In this document: positions 34,137 to 43,580 of the stretch, in pieces | Position numbering within the stretch: position 1 is the stretch's first letter | Layout: every line of letters begins with the position of its first letter | Origin: an uncultured candidate division WPS-2 bacterium | Lineage (GTDB): Bacteria; Vulcanimicrobiota; Vulcanimicrobiia; Vulcanimicrobiales; Vulcanimicrobiaceae | NCBI GenBank assembly: GCA_937927945.1 | Contig: CALEYW010000046.1 | Location: 148,962 to 212,961 of the forward strand | Length of the DNA stretch: 64,000 nucleotides | Direction of reading: 5' to 3' | Position numbers and translations under genes: made by a program | Notes under the pieces: generated by a model | The model's database searches: none | The model's input: only the letters and a program-made list of their open reading frames with translations | Told to the model about the DNA's origin: nothing

Positions 34137-35924
34137 GTGGCTATCAAGGATCTGCCGGGAGCCGCCAGCGACACCGGCAAGTCGCGTCTGGTCGAGATGT
34201 CGTGGGATCCGATCACGCGCATCGTCGGCAGTCTCGGCATCTACACGAAGATCGACTTCGCAGCGAAAAAGGTCGCGGAGTGCCATGCGACCTCCTCGAT
34301 TTTCCGCGGCTACAGCATCTTCATGAAAGGCAAGGATCCGCGCGACGCGCACTTCATCACGTCGCGGATCTGCGGGATCTGCGGCGACAACCACGCCGTG
34401 TGCTCGGTGTATGCGCAGAACATGGCCTTCGGCGTGCGTCCGCCCGCGATGGGCGAGTGGATCATGAACCTCGGCGAGGCCGCCGAGTACATGTTCGATC
34501 ACAACATCTTCCAAGAAAACTTGGTCGGCGTCGACTTCTGCGAACAGATGGTCCGCGAGACGAACCCGTTCGTGTGGGAGAAGGCGAAGAACACGCCCGC
34601 GCCGCACGCCGGCATTCACGGCTACAAGACGATCGCCGACATCATGACCTCGCTCAACCCGTTCACGGGCGACTTCTACCGGCAGGCGCTCGTGATCAGC
34701 CGCTACACGCGCGAGATGTTCTGCCTGATGGAAGGCCGGCACGTCCATCCGTCCACGCTCTACGCCGGCGGAACGGGAACCGTCGCGACGCACCAGCTGT
34801 TCACCGAATACTACTCGCGGCTGATGCGCTACGTCGAGTACATGAAAGTCTGCGTCCCGCTGCACGACGACCTCTTCGACTTCTTCTACGAGGCGCTGCC
34901 GGGCTACGAGCACGTCGGCGAGCGGCGCATCCTGCTCGGCTGCTGGGGCGCGTTCCAGGATCCCGACTACTGCGACTTCACCTACCGCAACATGACGAAC
35001 TGGGGCCGCAAGATGTTCGTCACGCCCGGCGTCGTCGTCGACGGCAAGCTCGTCACGACCGACCTCGTGCAGATCAACATCGGCATCCGCATCCTGCTCG
35101 GCCACTCCTACTACGACGACTGGCAGTCCGAGCAGACGTTCGTCTCGAAGGATCCGCTCGGCAACCCGATCGACCGGCGCCATCCCTGGAACATGCACAC
35201 GCTCCCGACGCCGAAGAAGCGCGACTTCGCAAACCAGTACAGCTGGGTGATGTCGCCGCGCTGGTTCGACGGCAAGGATCATCTCGCGCTCGACACCGGC
35301 GGCGGCGCGCTCGCGCGCCTGTGGTCGACGGCGCTCGCCGGATTGGTCGACATCGGGTACGTCAAGGCGACCGGGACGAGCGTGCAGATCAACCTTCCCA
35401 AGAGCGTGCTCTCCGGGCCGGTTTCGTTCGAGTGGAAGACGCCGAAGTGGTCGAACACGATCGAGCGCGACCGGGCGCGAACGTACTTCCAAGCCTACGC
35501 GGCCGCCGCCGCATTGCACTTCCTCGAGCGGGCATTCGAAGAGCTGCACGCCGGCCGCACGAAGTCGTGGGAACCGTTCACCGTGCCGCGGGAAGGGATC
35601 GGCGTCGGCTTCACCGAGGCGGTGCGCGGCGTGCTCTCGCATCACATGGTGATCCGCGACGGCAAGATCGCGAACTACCACCCGTGGCCGCCGACGCCGT
35701 GGAACGGCAACCCGCGCGACGTCTACGGCACTCCGGGACCGTACGAGGACGCGGTGCAGAACACGCCGCTCTTCGAAGAGAACGGCCCGGAAACGTTCAA
35801 GGGGATCGATGTCATGCGCACGGTGCGCAGCTTCGACCCGTGCCTGCCGTGCGGCGTCCACATGTATCTCGGAGGCGGAAAGACGATCGAAACGGTGCAC
35901 TCGCCGCTCGCGCCCTTCGGCTGA
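34137..35924 (+). CDS. hhyL: [NiFe]-hydrogenase large subunit, group 1h type
   Basis: Catalytic subunit, about 595 aa. Both active-site motifs are intact: L1 SRICGICGDNHAVCS (Cys79, Cys82) and L2 DPCLPCGVH near the C-terminus (Cys569, Cys572), followed by a 20-residue tail that the maturation protease should remove. I chose GTG 34137 because GGAGAGGGGA precedes it; an upstream in-frame start (34119) lies inside that site. No membrane segment. It follows the small subunit by 36 bases. Confidence 0.95.
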   Translation: MAIKDLPGAASDTGKSRLVEMSWDPITRIVGSLGIYTKIDFAAKKVAECHATSSIFRGYSIFMKGKDPRDAHFITSRICGICGDNHAVCSVYAQNMAFGVRPPAMGEWIMNLGEAAEYMFDHNIFQENLVGVDFCEQMVRETNPFVWEKAKNTPAPHAGIHGYKTIADIMTSLNPFTGDFYRQALVISRYTREMFCLMEGRHVHPSTLYAGGTGTVATHQLFTEYYSRLMRYVEYMKVCVPLHDDLFDFFYEALPGYEHVGERRILLGCWGAFQDPDYCDFTYRNMTNWGRKMFVTPGVVVDGKLVTTDLVQINIGIRILLGHSYYDDWQSEQTFVSKDPLGNPIDRRHPWNMHTLPTPKKRDFANQYSWVMSPRWFDGKDHLALDTGGGALARLWSTALAGLVDIGYVKATGTSVQINLPKSVLSGPVSFEWKTPKWSNTIERDRARTYFQAYAAAAALHFLERAFEELHAGRTKSWEPFTVPREGIGVGFTEAVRGVLSHHMVIRDGKIANYHPWPPTPWNGNPRDVYGTPGPYEDAVQNTPLFEENGPETFKGIDVMRTVRSFDPCLPCGVHMYLGGGKTIETVHSPLAPFG

Positions 35925-36508
35925 TGGCTGCCGCGGGAAGCGAGGACGAGCTCCGCAGGACGGCCGGCCGCGTCGAGTCGCTGCTGGGCGCCTTCGACGC
36001 GGTGTCGACGCCCCGGCAGGCGCGCGAGCTCGGCGACGAACTCGCGCGCACGCTCGTGACGCTGTACGGTGCCGGGCTCGAGCGCGTGCTCACGATCGTG
36101 CACGATGCGGCGGGCGGGCGCTCCGACGAGGTTTTCGCGCGCCTGTGCGACGATCCGTTCGTCGAGAGCCTGCTGTGCCTGCACGGCCTCCATCCGCTCT
36201 CGGTCGAAGAGCGCGTGCAGGGCGCGCTCGAGGGCGTGCGGCCGTACCTCAAGTCGCACGAAGGCGACGTCAGCATCGTCGACGTCTCGGCCGACGGGGT
36301 CGTCACGCTGCGCATGCAAGGGACGTGCGACGGATGCCCGTCGTCGGCAGCGACGGTGAAACTGGCGGTCGAGCGCGCGATCCTGCAGCGTGTGCCCGAG
36401 ATCCGCGAAGTCGTCGCCGAGAACGACACGCCGGTGCGCGACGAAGAGCTCACCTGCGTCGCGGTCGAGGACGAGCAGGGGCGCGTCACGATCTCGCTGG
36501 GAGTCTGA
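35924..36508 (+). CDS. NifU-like Fe-S scaffold domain protein
   Basis: 194 aa. The C-terminal half has the NifU domain: VRPYLKSHEGDVSIVDV and the cluster motif GTCDGCPSSAATV. The N-terminal helical part is unassigned. NifU-type genes recur in group 1h hydrogenase clusters and probably help build the small-subunit clusters. ATG overlaps the large-subunit stop (TGATG). Confidence 0.88.
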   Translation: MAAAGSEDELRRTAGRVESLLGAFDAVSTPRQARELGDELARTLVTLYGAGLERVLTIVHDAAGGRSDEVFARLCDDPFVESLLCLHGLHPLSVEERVQGALEGVRPYLKSHEGDVSIVDVSADGVVTLRMQGTCDGCPSSAATVKLAVERAILQRVPEIREVVAENDTPVRDEELTCVAVEDEQGRVTISLGV

Positions 36509-36510
36509 AC

Positions 36511-37158
36511 GTGGACGCCGCTCCGCGCGAATTCGCCTCGCTGCAGCGCCTGCTGCGTAAGCCTGCGCCGCAAGCGCCCGGCGAGCGCTGCGACTACTGC
36601 GCGGAGCCCGTGGCGCCCGAGCACGGCCATCTGATCGACATGCAGGCACGGCGGATCATGTGCAGCTGCCGGCCGTGCGCCCTCGTCTTCGAGCCGTCCG
36701 GGGCGGCGCGGGGCCGCTACAAGACGGTGCCGACACGCTATCTCGAGATCGTGGACTTCGCCCTCGACGATGCGACGTGGGATCTGCTCCAGATCCCGAT
36801 CGGGCTTGCCTTCTTCTTCACCAACTCGGTCGAAGGGCGGACGATCGCGCTGTACCCGGGACCGGCCGGCGCGACCGAATCCGAGCTCGACCTCGCGGCC
36901 TGGAACGAGATCGCCGCGAACCATCCCGCGCTCGCGACGCTCGAGGCGGACGTCGAGGCTGCGCTCGTCTTTCGCCGCAACGGCGTCACGCGCTGCTTCA
37001 TCGTTCCGATCGACGCCGCGTACAAGCTCGTCGGCGTGATTCGCCTGAGTTGGAAAGGCTTCGACGGGGGCGGCGATGCGTGGGAGCGCATCGACGGATT
37101 CTTTGCCGAGATTCGCGAGCGCAGCGAGGGTCGAGTCCCGGCTGGGAGACGCTGGTGA
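36511..37158 (+). CDS. DUF5947 family hydrogenase-associated protein
   Basis: 215 aa from GTG 36511. N-terminal metal-type cysteines in ERCDYCAEPV and MCSCRPCALVF are followed by a mixed alpha/beta body. The pattern matches DUF5947, known mainly from hydrogenase gene clusters. Function unknown; the Cys pairs suggest a zinc or Fe-S site. Ends by GTGA overlap with the DUF6084 gene. Confidence 0.8.
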   Translation: MDAAPREFASLQRLLRKPAPQAPGERCDYCAEPVAPEHGHLIDMQARRIMCSCRPCALVFEPSGAARGRYKTVPTRYLEIVDFALDDATWDLLQIPIGLAFFFTNSVEGRTIALYPGPAGATESELDLAAWNEIAANHPALATLEADVEAALVFRRNGVTRCFIVPIDAAYKLVGVIRLSWKGFDGGGDAWERIDGFFAEIRERSEGRVPAGRRW

Positions 37159-37793
37159 GCGAGCTCGGCTTCGCCCTCGTCGGCGCGCGCCCCGAGCCGT
37201 TTGCGGCCTCGCCGCAGCTCGCGCTGCGCATGCGCGTCACCGAAGCGTCGGGCGTGCCGGTATACGCGATCGCACTGCGCGCGCAGGTGCAGATCGAGCC
37301 GCAACGGCGGCGCTACCGCGGCGGCGAGTCGGAGCGCCTGGTCGAGCTGTTCGGCGGCCCGGAGCGGTACGGCGACACGCTCAAGAACCTGCTCTGGACG
37401 CACGTCTCGACGACCGTCGTCGCGTTCGAGCACGAAACCGAGTTCGATCTGGTGATACCGTGCAGCTACGACTTCGAGGTGGCAGCGCACAAGTATCTGT
37501 GCGCGCTCGAGGACGGCGAGATCCCGATCGTCGTGCAGCTCAGCGGCACGGTGTTCGTGCGCGGCGAGAGCGGCGTCGCGGCGGAACTCGTACCGTGGAC
37601 GTGCGAGGCGCGCTATCGTCTCCCGGTCGCGACGTGGCGCGCGACCATGGACGCGTTCTTTCCGAACAGCGCCTGGATCCGCATCGACCGCGACGCGTTC
37701 GAAGAGCTGTACCGCTTCAAACGCGACGGCGGGTATCCGACCTGGGAGGCGGCGATCGCGCGGCTCTGCGCGCGGGCCGAGGCCGCGCGATGA
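37155..37793 (+). CDS. DUF6084 family hydrogenase-associated protein
   Basis: 212 aa from GTG 37155. Beta-rich; blocks VTEASGVPVYAIALRAQVQI, LFGGPERYGDTLKNLLWTHV and EFDLVIPCSYDFEVAAHKYL. It matches DUF6084, a neighbour of DUF5947 in hydrogenase clusters; function unknown. Coupled to both neighbours by four-base overlaps. Confidence 0.78.
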   Translation: MSELGFALVGARPEPFAASPQLALRMRVTEASGVPVYAIALRAQVQIEPQRRRYRGGESERLVELFGGPERYGDTLKNLLWTHVSTTVVAFEHETEFDLVIPCSYDFEVAAHKYLCALEDGEIPIVVQLSGTVFVRGESGVAAELVPWTCEARYRLPVATWRATMDAFFPNSAWIRIDRDAFEELYRFKRDGGYPTWEAAIARLCARAEAAR

Positions 37794-39154
37794 CTGCGCT
37801 TCCACCCGCGAAGGAGGGCGTGTTCGCACCGGCGTTCGCGATCGCCAACGCCGTGTTGTACGAAGGCTACCTGCTCTTCCCGTACACGGCGTCCTCGGGG
37901 AAGAACCGCGTGCGCTGGCAGTTCGGCGTCGTCGTCCCGGAGGCGTACGTCAGCGCCGGAACCGGCGAGACCGCCGTGCAGCAGACGGAAGTGCTGCTCG
38001 AAGCGGACGCCCTACAAGATGAGGATACGATGCCGCGCGTGACGGCGCTCCTGCGATTTCTGCAGGTCGAGGCGCGCCGCATCGAAGCGCTCGAAGGCGG
38101 TGCGTACGTGCCGGTCGAGTCGCTGACGGTCGCCGGCACGAAGTACGTGACGTTCGATGAAGCAGTGGTACGCGAACTCGCGCTGGCGCTCGACGCGGCA
38201 CCCGGTGCGGGAACGAGCACGCCGATCGCGTTCGGCGGCGGAAGCGACGAGGAGCTGCTGCGCGACGAGAGCGGCGAGCGCGGGCGTCTCGTGCGCGAAC
38301 GCTGGCCGTTGAACGGGACGCTGTCGGTCGCCTGCGAGGCGGTAGCGGACGCGCCGGCGCTGCGGAAGCTCCGCATCCGCGTCGAAAACCACTCCGGCGT
38401 CGTCGCGGGCGAACGGGCCGGCGCACTGCGCACCGCGCTCGTTTCGACGCACGCGTTGCTCGCGGTCGAGGACGGCGCCTTCGTCTCGGTGCTCGACCCG
38501 ACGCCCGCCGCGGCGACCGCCACCGCGTCGCTGGAGAACCGGCACGTCTTCCCGGTCCTCGTCGGGGACGCCGCGGCCGACCAGCAACGCTCGAACCTGG
38601 TCCTGTCCTCGCCGATCATTCTGTACGACTTCCCGGCGGTCGCGTTACAGACGGACACCGACGCGTTCGACGCAACCGAGATCGACGAGCTGCTCACGCT
38701 GAGCGTCCTGAGCCTGCCCGCCGCCGAACGCGACAAAGCGCGCGCGACCGATCCGCGCGCTCGGGCGATCGTCGAGCGCGCCGAGCGGTTCGGTGCGCGC
38801 GAGATCGGGCGCCTCCACGCCGGCGCACTGCTGCGCCCCGGCGCCGATTCGTTCGCGGCGAGCGATCCGTTCGCGGCGATCGATGCTCCCGCGCTCGATT
38901 GCGTCTTCGTCGACGGAACGAAGGTTTCCAAGGACTCGGCGGTGCGGCTGCACCCCAAGCGGCGCGCCGACGCGTGGGACATGTTCCTCGACGGCAAGCG
39001 CGCGACGGTGCGCGCGATCCACCAGGACGTCGAGGACGTCCTCTACGTTGCGGTGACCGTCGACGACGACCCGGCCAGCGACCTGCACGAATGGTACGGG
39101 CGCTCGTTCTTCTTCACGCCGGACGAGATCGAACCGCTGGGGGACGCGTCGTGA
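37790..39154 (+). CDS. Unknown 454-aa hydrogenase-operon protein
   Basis: A cytoplasmic protein with a start VLYEGYLLFPYTASSGKNR, a central immunoglobulin-like stretch (LRKLRIRVENHSGV) and an acidic C-terminus. No cofactor motif is seen. It is embedded between DUF6084 and the maturation protease with overlaps on both sides, so it almost certainly serves hydrogenase assembly or function. I cannot say how. Confidence 0.8.
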   Translation: MTALPPAKEGVFAPAFAIANAVLYEGYLLFPYTASSGKNRVRWQFGVVVPEAYVSAGTGETAVQQTEVLLEADALQDEDTMPRVTALLRFLQVEARRIEALEGGAYVPVESLTVAGTKYVTFDEAVVRELALALDAAPGAGTSTPIAFGGGSDEELLRDESGERGRLVRERWPLNGTLSVACEAVADAPALRKLRIRVENHSGVVAGERAGALRTALVSTHALLAVEDGAFVSVLDPTPAAATATASLENRHVFPVLVGDAAADQQRSNLVLSSPIILYDFPAVALQTDTDAFDATEIDELLTLSVLSLPAAERDKARATDPRARAIVERAERFGAREIGRLHAGALLRPGADSFAASDPFAAIDAPALDCVFVDGTKVSKDSAVRLHPKRRADAWDMFLDGKRATVRAIHQDVEDVLYVAVTVDDDPASDLHEWYGRSFFFTPDEIEPLGDAS

Positions 39155-39648
39155 ACGGCCCGGCGCGGATCCTGGTCGCCGGCGTCGGCAACGTCTTTTT
39201 CGGCGACGACGGGTTCGGTCCCGAGGTCGCGCGGGCGCTGCTGCGCGAACCGCCCGCCGACGCGAAGGTCGAGGACTTCGGCATTCGCGGACTGCACCTC
39301 GCCTACGAGCTGCTGGCGGGATACGAGCGCGCGATCCTGATCGATGCCGCGCCGCGCGGCGACGCGCCGGGAACCCTCTACGTGATCGAGCCCGAGCTCG
39401 AGGTCGCGACCGGCGCGCCGGACGCACACCGCATGGACGTGCAGAACGTCTTCGCGTACGTGCGCGTGCTGGGCGGCGAAGCACCGCCCGTCACGATCGT
39501 CGGTTGCGAACCCGAGACGACGGAGCCGGGGATGGAACTCTCCGCGCCGGTGAGACGATCGGTCGAAGCTGCCGAGGCGCTCGTTCGCCGGCTGATCGAT
39601 GAACGGCTCGCGCCGCAGGTGTACCAGACCAATGGAGGTGTCGCGTGA
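39151..39648 (+). CDS. Hydrogenase maturation protease (HyaD/HycI type)
   Basis: 165 aa. Removes the C-terminal tail of the large subunit after nickel insertion. Motifs: VAGVGNVFFGDDGFGPEVAR (the GDDGFG nickel-sensing Asp), GIRGLHLAYELL, ILIDAAPRGDAPG and a C-terminal His region (APDAHRMDVQNV). GTG start overlapping the previous stop. Confidence 0.94.
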   Translation: MNGPARILVAGVGNVFFGDDGFGPEVARALLREPPADAKVEDFGIRGLHLAYELLAGYERAILIDAAPRGDAPGTLYVIEPELEVATGAPDAHRMDVQNVFAYVRVLGGEAPPVTIVGCEPETTEPGMELSAPVRRSVEAAEALVRRLIDERLAPQVYQTNGGVA

Positions 39649-39896
39649 TCAAAGCACTCTTCCGAAGCGGGCTCGCGATCGCATTCGCGATCTTCGCCGC
39701 GCGCCAGTTGGTCTACGGTGGCCGGGACCTCGCGCGCTACAACAAGATGCGCGAGATGTCGGGCGATCCGCCGCTCGGCGCTCCGACCGGAAAGAAATCC
39801 GAGACGAACTCCGCGGCGCGCACGACGAATCCGCTCGTGATGCTGGCCAGCATCCCGAGCGACATCGGTCACTACATCAAGATGAAAACCATGTGA
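39645..39896 (+). CDS. Small single-TM protein in hydrogenase operon
   Basis: 83 aa from GTG 39645. One predicted helix near the N-terminus (SGLAIAFAIFAARQLVYGG) followed by a charged tail. It might tether part of the complex to the membrane, since the hydrogenase subunits have no anchor. Coupled to the protease gene; hypC follows 19 bases later. Confidence 0.7.
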   Translation: MIKALFRSGLAIAFAIFAARQLVYGGRDLARYNKMREMSGDPPLGAPTGKKSETNSAARTTNPLVMLASIPSDIGHYIKMKTM

Positions 39897-39915
39897 TGAG
39901 CGGGAGCTGATCGTC

Positions 39916-40203
39916 GTGTGTCTTGCGATTCCCGGTCAGGTGGTCGAGCTCGTGCCCGAGCAGCCGGCACTGGTGAAGGTCGACGTCGCGGGCGTGCGCC
40001 GCAACGTCAACGTCGGACTGTTCGAGCCCGGTGAGATCGACCTGGGCGACTGGGTGCTGATCCACGTCGGATTCGCGCTGAGCAAGGTCAGTGAGACCGA
40101 GGCGCGCGATCAGCTGCGGATGCTCGGCGCGCTGGGTGAGGAAGAGCTGGCGATGGAGGAGGTCCGCGGCTACTCGTTCGCCGCGGACGGTGAGCGACGA
40201 TGA
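39916..40203 (+). CDS. hypC: Hydrogenase maturation chaperone HypC
   Basis: 95 aa beginning MCLAIPGQVVEL, the family signature in which Cys2 binds the Fe(CN)2CO precursor and the large subunit. GTG start. Ends by overlap with hypD. Confidence 0.96.
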   Translation: MCLAIPGQVVELVPEQPALVKVDVAGVRRNVNVGLFEPGEIDLGDWVLIHVGFALSKVSETEARDQLRMLGALGEEELAMEEVRGYSFAADGERR

Positions 40204-41342
40204 CGATGATGAAATACGTCGACGAGTTTCGCGATCCGACGCTGATCTCGACGGTCGCCGCGGAGATCAAGCGCAGCGTCGACCCCGGCCGTCACTACCG
40301 CATCATGGAGGTCTGCGGCGGCCACACCCACGCGATCTATCGCTTCGGTCTGCGCGACGTGCTGCCCGAGAACGTCGAGCTCGTGCACGGGCCGGGCTGT
40401 CCCGTCTGCGTGCTGCCGACCGGCCGCGTCGACGACGGCCTGGCGATTGCTGCGCAGCCCGGCGTCGTGCTGACCTGCTTCGGCGACATGATGCGCGTCC
40501 CCGGAACGAAGGGGACGCCGCTCGAGTTCAAGGCGCGCGGCGCCGACATCCGCATGGTGTACTCGCCGCTCGACGCGCTCAAGCTCGCACGGGAGCATCC
40601 GGAGCTGCACGTGTGCTTCTTCGCGATCGGCTTCGAGACGACCGCGCCGTCGACCGCGCTGACGCTCCTGCGCGCGCGCGAGCTGGGCCTGCGCAACTTC
40701 TCGGTGTTCTGCAACCACGTGACGATCGTGCCGGCGATCCGCGCGATCCTCGACTCGCCCGACATGCGGCTCGACGGTTTCGTCGGCCCGGGTCACGTCT
40801 CGACGATCACCGGCTGCCGTCCGTACGAGTTCATCGCCCGCCATTACGGGAAGCCCGTCGCGGTCGCGGGGTTCGAGCCGCTCGACCTGCTCGAAGCGAT
40901 CTTGATGGTCGTGCGGCAGATTCGTGCCGGCGAGGCGAAGGTCGAGAACCAGTATCGCCGGATCGTGCCGTGGGATGGCAACCCGGGCGCGCTGCGCGCG
41001 CTCGCGACGGTGTTCGAGTTGCGGCCGTACTTCGAGTGGCGGGGTCTGGGCTTCATCTCGCAGTCGGCGCTCAAGCTCAAGGACGCGTTCGCGAAATGGG
41101 ACGCCGAGGTGCGCTTCGAGGTGCCGGGCGTGCGGGTGACCGATCCGCGCGCCGCGCAATGCGGCGAGATTCTCAAAGGCGTGCTCAAGCCGCCGCAGTG
41201 CAAGCTGTTCGGCAAAGAGTGCAATCCCGAGCACCCGGTCGGGGCCCTGATGGTGTCGAGCGAAGGGGCATGCGCGGCGCACTACCGCTACGCATCCTTC
41301 GACCACGCCGGGGACAGGCTCGGCGAGGAAGTCGAAGCCTGA
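40200..41342 (+). CDS. hypD: Hydrogenase maturation factor HypD
   Basis: 380 aa; scaffold for Fe(CN)2CO assembly with HypC and HypE. Motifs: MEVCGGHTHAIYRFG, HGPGCPVCVLPTGRVD, FAIGFETTAPS, FCNHVTIVPA, GFVGPGHVSTITG, and the C-terminal [4Fe-4S] cysteines in KLFGKECNPEHPVG and EGACAAHYRY. Confidence 0.96.
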   Translation: MTMMKYVDEFRDPTLISTVAAEIKRSVDPGRHYRIMEVCGGHTHAIYRFGLRDVLPENVELVHGPGCPVCVLPTGRVDDGLAIAAQPGVVLTCFGDMMRVPGTKGTPLEFKARGADIRMVYSPLDALKLAREHPELHVCFFAIGFETTAPSTALTLLRARELGLRNFSVFCNHVTIVPAIRAILDSPDMRLDGFVGPGHVSTITGCRPYEFIARHYGKPVAVAGFEPLDLLEAILMVVRQIRAGEAKVENQYRRIVPWDGNPGALRALATVFELRPYFEWRGLGFISQSALKLKDAFAKWDAEVRFEVPGVRVTDPRAAQCGEILKGVLKPPQCKLFGKECNPEHPVGALMVSSEGACAAHYRYASFDHAGDRLGEEVEA

Positions 41343-41343
41343 C

Positions 41344-42393
41344 ATGGCCGCCGCCGCTCCGCCGCGACCACGCGTGAAGTTCACCGACACGCAGATCGAG
41401 ATGTCGCACGGCGCCGGCGGCAAAGCGTCGCGCCGTTTGGTGGAAGGGTTGATCGCACCGGCGTTCGCGAACCCCGTGCTGGCGACGCTCTCCGACGCGG
41501 CGACGTTCCTGCTCGGCGGCACGCGGATCGCCACGACCGCCGACGGCTACGTCGTCAAGCCGTTGCGTTTCCCCGGCGGCTCGATCGGCGAGCTGGCGGT
41601 GAACGGCACGGTGAACGACCTCGCGGTGTCGGGCGCCCGCGCGTCCGCGCTCATGGCATCGTTCATCCTCGAGGCCGGACTGCCGGCGGACGTGCTGCGC
41701 GCCGAAGTCGAGGCGATGGCGGCGGCAGCCGCGCGCGCCGGCGTGCCGATCGTCGGCGGCGACACGAAGGTGGTCGAGCACGGGATGTGCGACGGCATGT
41801 ACGTCGCGACGTTCGGCATCGGCGAGGTCGACGAGCGGCTCACGCTCGACCCGCGCTCCGTGCGCGCCGGCGACGTCGTGCTGCTGAGCGGGCCGATCGG
41901 CGATCACGGGATCACGATCCTGCTCGCGCGCGGCGAACTGGATCTCGAAGCGGATCTGCAGTCGGATACGCGTTCGGTGTGGCCGTTCGTCGAGCGGCTG
42001 ATCGCGACCGCTCCGGGCGGGCTGCGCTGGATGCGCGACCCGACCCGCGGCGGCGTCGCAACGGCGCTCAACGAGCTGGCCCGCGACTGCGGCCTCGGGA
42101 TCGTGCTGCGCGAAGAGGACGTGCCGGTACGCCGCGAGGTGCGCGGCGCATGCGAGGTGCTCGGACTCGACCCGCTGCACATCGCCAACGAAGGACAAGT
42201 TCTCGCCGTCGTGGCCGCCGAGGACGCGGAGCGGGCGCTCGGGGCGTTCCGCTCGGTGGCCGGCGGCGAGGGCGCCTGCTTCATCGGCGAGGTCCGCGCC
42301 GAACGCGGCGGCAGCGTCGTCGGCGTCACGCGGTACGGCGGGACGCGTGCGATCGACATGCTCGTCGGGGACCCGTTGCCGAGGATATGCTGA
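41344..42393 (+). CDS. hypE: Hydrogenase maturation factor HypE
   Basis: 349 aa; dehydrates a C-terminal thiocarboxamide to thiocyanate for cyanide delivery. It begins with the MSHGAGGKASRRL block, has GGDTKVVEHG and RDPTRGGVAT, and ends in the required PRIC, whose last residue is the modified cysteine. The stop overlaps the SIS gene start. Confidence 0.96.
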   Translation: MAAAAPPRPRVKFTDTQIEMSHGAGGKASRRLVEGLIAPAFANPVLATLSDAATFLLGGTRIATTADGYVVKPLRFPGGSIGELAVNGTVNDLAVSGARASALMASFILEAGLPADVLRAEVEAMAAAAARAGVPIVGGDTKVVEHGMCDGMYVATFGIGEVDERLTLDPRSVRAGDVVLLSGPIGDHGITILLARGELDLEADLQSDTRSVWPFVERLIATAPGGLRWMRDPTRGGVATALNELARDCGLGIVLREEDVPVRREVRGACEVLGLDPLHIANEGQVLAVVAAEDAERALGAFRSVAGGEGACFIGEVRAERGGSVVGVTRYGGTRAIDMLVGDPLPRIC

Positions 42394-43580
42394 GCGCCGA
42401 TCTCGCCGCGCCGCTTGCGTCGCGGCTGGCGGCTCGCCTGCGCGCACGCAATGCGGTGCTGCGCTCGTTCTTCGAGCGCGAGGCACCGTCGCTCGCGCGC
42501 GCGTCGCAGGAAGTCGCCGAGCGCTTTGCGCGCGGCGGACGGCTGTACGCGTTCGGCCACGGTCCCTATGCGACCGACGCGGCGCACGTCTCGGTCGAGT
42601 TCGTGCATCCGGTCATCGTCGGCAAGCGCGCTTTGCCGGCATGCGACGCGAGCGCCGCGGCCGAGGCGTTCGTCGCAGCGCTCGTCGAACCGAACGACGT
42701 GGCGATCGCGTTCGGTCCGCCGGAAGGGGATCTGCGCGCGATCGCCGCGTTGCGGCTGGCACGCCGCAAGGGTGCGTTCACGCTGGCGTGGCCCGGTATC
42801 GAGGCCGACTACAGCGTAACCTCGCCGACCGACGACCCGCACGTCCACCAGGAAGCGTTCGAAGTACTCGGCCACACGCTGTACGAGAGCGTGCACGTCT
42901 TCTTGGAGCACCGGCGCGAACTGGGCGACGACGTCGGCGAATCGGCGTTCCTGTACCCGTACCTGGGCTCGGCACAACCGGATCCGGCGGCAATCGTCGA
43001 CGGCGTGGCGGCGTCGATCGTGGAGAAGGCGCGCGACGGCGAGCGGCTGCGCGACCAGATCGCCGTTGAGCAAGTGAACGCGATCGCGGCGGCAGTCGTC
43101 GCAATCGGCGAGCGCATCGCCGCCGGTGGGCGGCTGCTGATCTTCGGAAACGGCGGATCGGCGACGGACGCGACGGACTTGGCTCTGGACTGCGTCCTCG
43201 ATGGGCCCGGGATGCACCCGATCGCGGCGATCTCGCTGGCGGCGGAGCCCGCGATCCTCTCCGCGATCGCCAACGACGTCGGCGTCGAGCTGACGTTCCT
43301 GCGCCAGCTGATCGCGCAGTCGCGCCCATCGGACGTCGCGTTCGCGCTCTCGACCAGCGGCGGCTCGAAGAACGTCATCGCGGCGCTCGAGGAAGCCCGC
43401 AGGCGCGGACTGCTGACCGTCGCGCTGCTCGGCTACGACGGCGGCGAGATCCTCCGCCGCGGCCTCGCCGATCACGCGATCGTCGTGCGCTGCGATTACA
43501 TCCCGCGCATTCAAGAAGCGCAAGCGGCGATCTATCACGTCATGCGTCACGCGCTAGCGGAGCTCGGCAAGGGTGCTTGA
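42387..43580 (+). CDS. Double SIS-domain protein in hydrogenase operon
   Basis: 397 aa from ATG 42387. Two sugar-isomerase domains: a degenerate one (about 20-190, FGHGPYATDAAHVSVEF) and a canonical GmhA-like one (about 215-395, IFGNGGSATDATDLALD and FALSTSGGSKNVIAAL). SIS domains bind sugar phosphates. Its position between hypE and hypF with tight overlaps ties it to hydrogenase maturation or control rather than LPS heptose synthesis; the role is unknown. It ends overlapping the glutaredoxin gene. Confidence 0.87.
   Translation: MLSADLAAPLASRLAARLRARNAVLRSFFEREAPSLARASQEVAERFARGGRLYAFGHGPYATDAAHVSVEFVHPVIVGKRALPACDASAAAEAFVAALVEPNDVAIAFGPPEGDLRAIAALRLARRKGAFTLAWPGIEADYSVTSPTDDPHVHQEAFEVLGHTLYESVHVFLEHRRELGDDVGESAFLYPYLGSAQPDPAAIVDGVAASIVEKARDGERLRDQIAVEQVNAIAAAVVAIGERIAAGGRLLIFGNGGSATDATDLALDCVLDGPGMHPIAAISLAAEPAILSAIANDVGVELTFLRQLIAQSRPSDVAFALSTSGGSKNVIAALEEARRRGLLTVALLGYDGGEILRRGLADHAIVVRCDYIPRIQEAQAAIYHVMRHALAELGKGA

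Noticed and set aside
33443..36508. A 1021-codon open frame on the plus strand across the hydrogenase genes
   Set aside because: Its first 800 residues are Arg-rich and antisense-like and lie out of frame with two clearly real subunits. Only the last 194 codons (NifU-like gene) are real.
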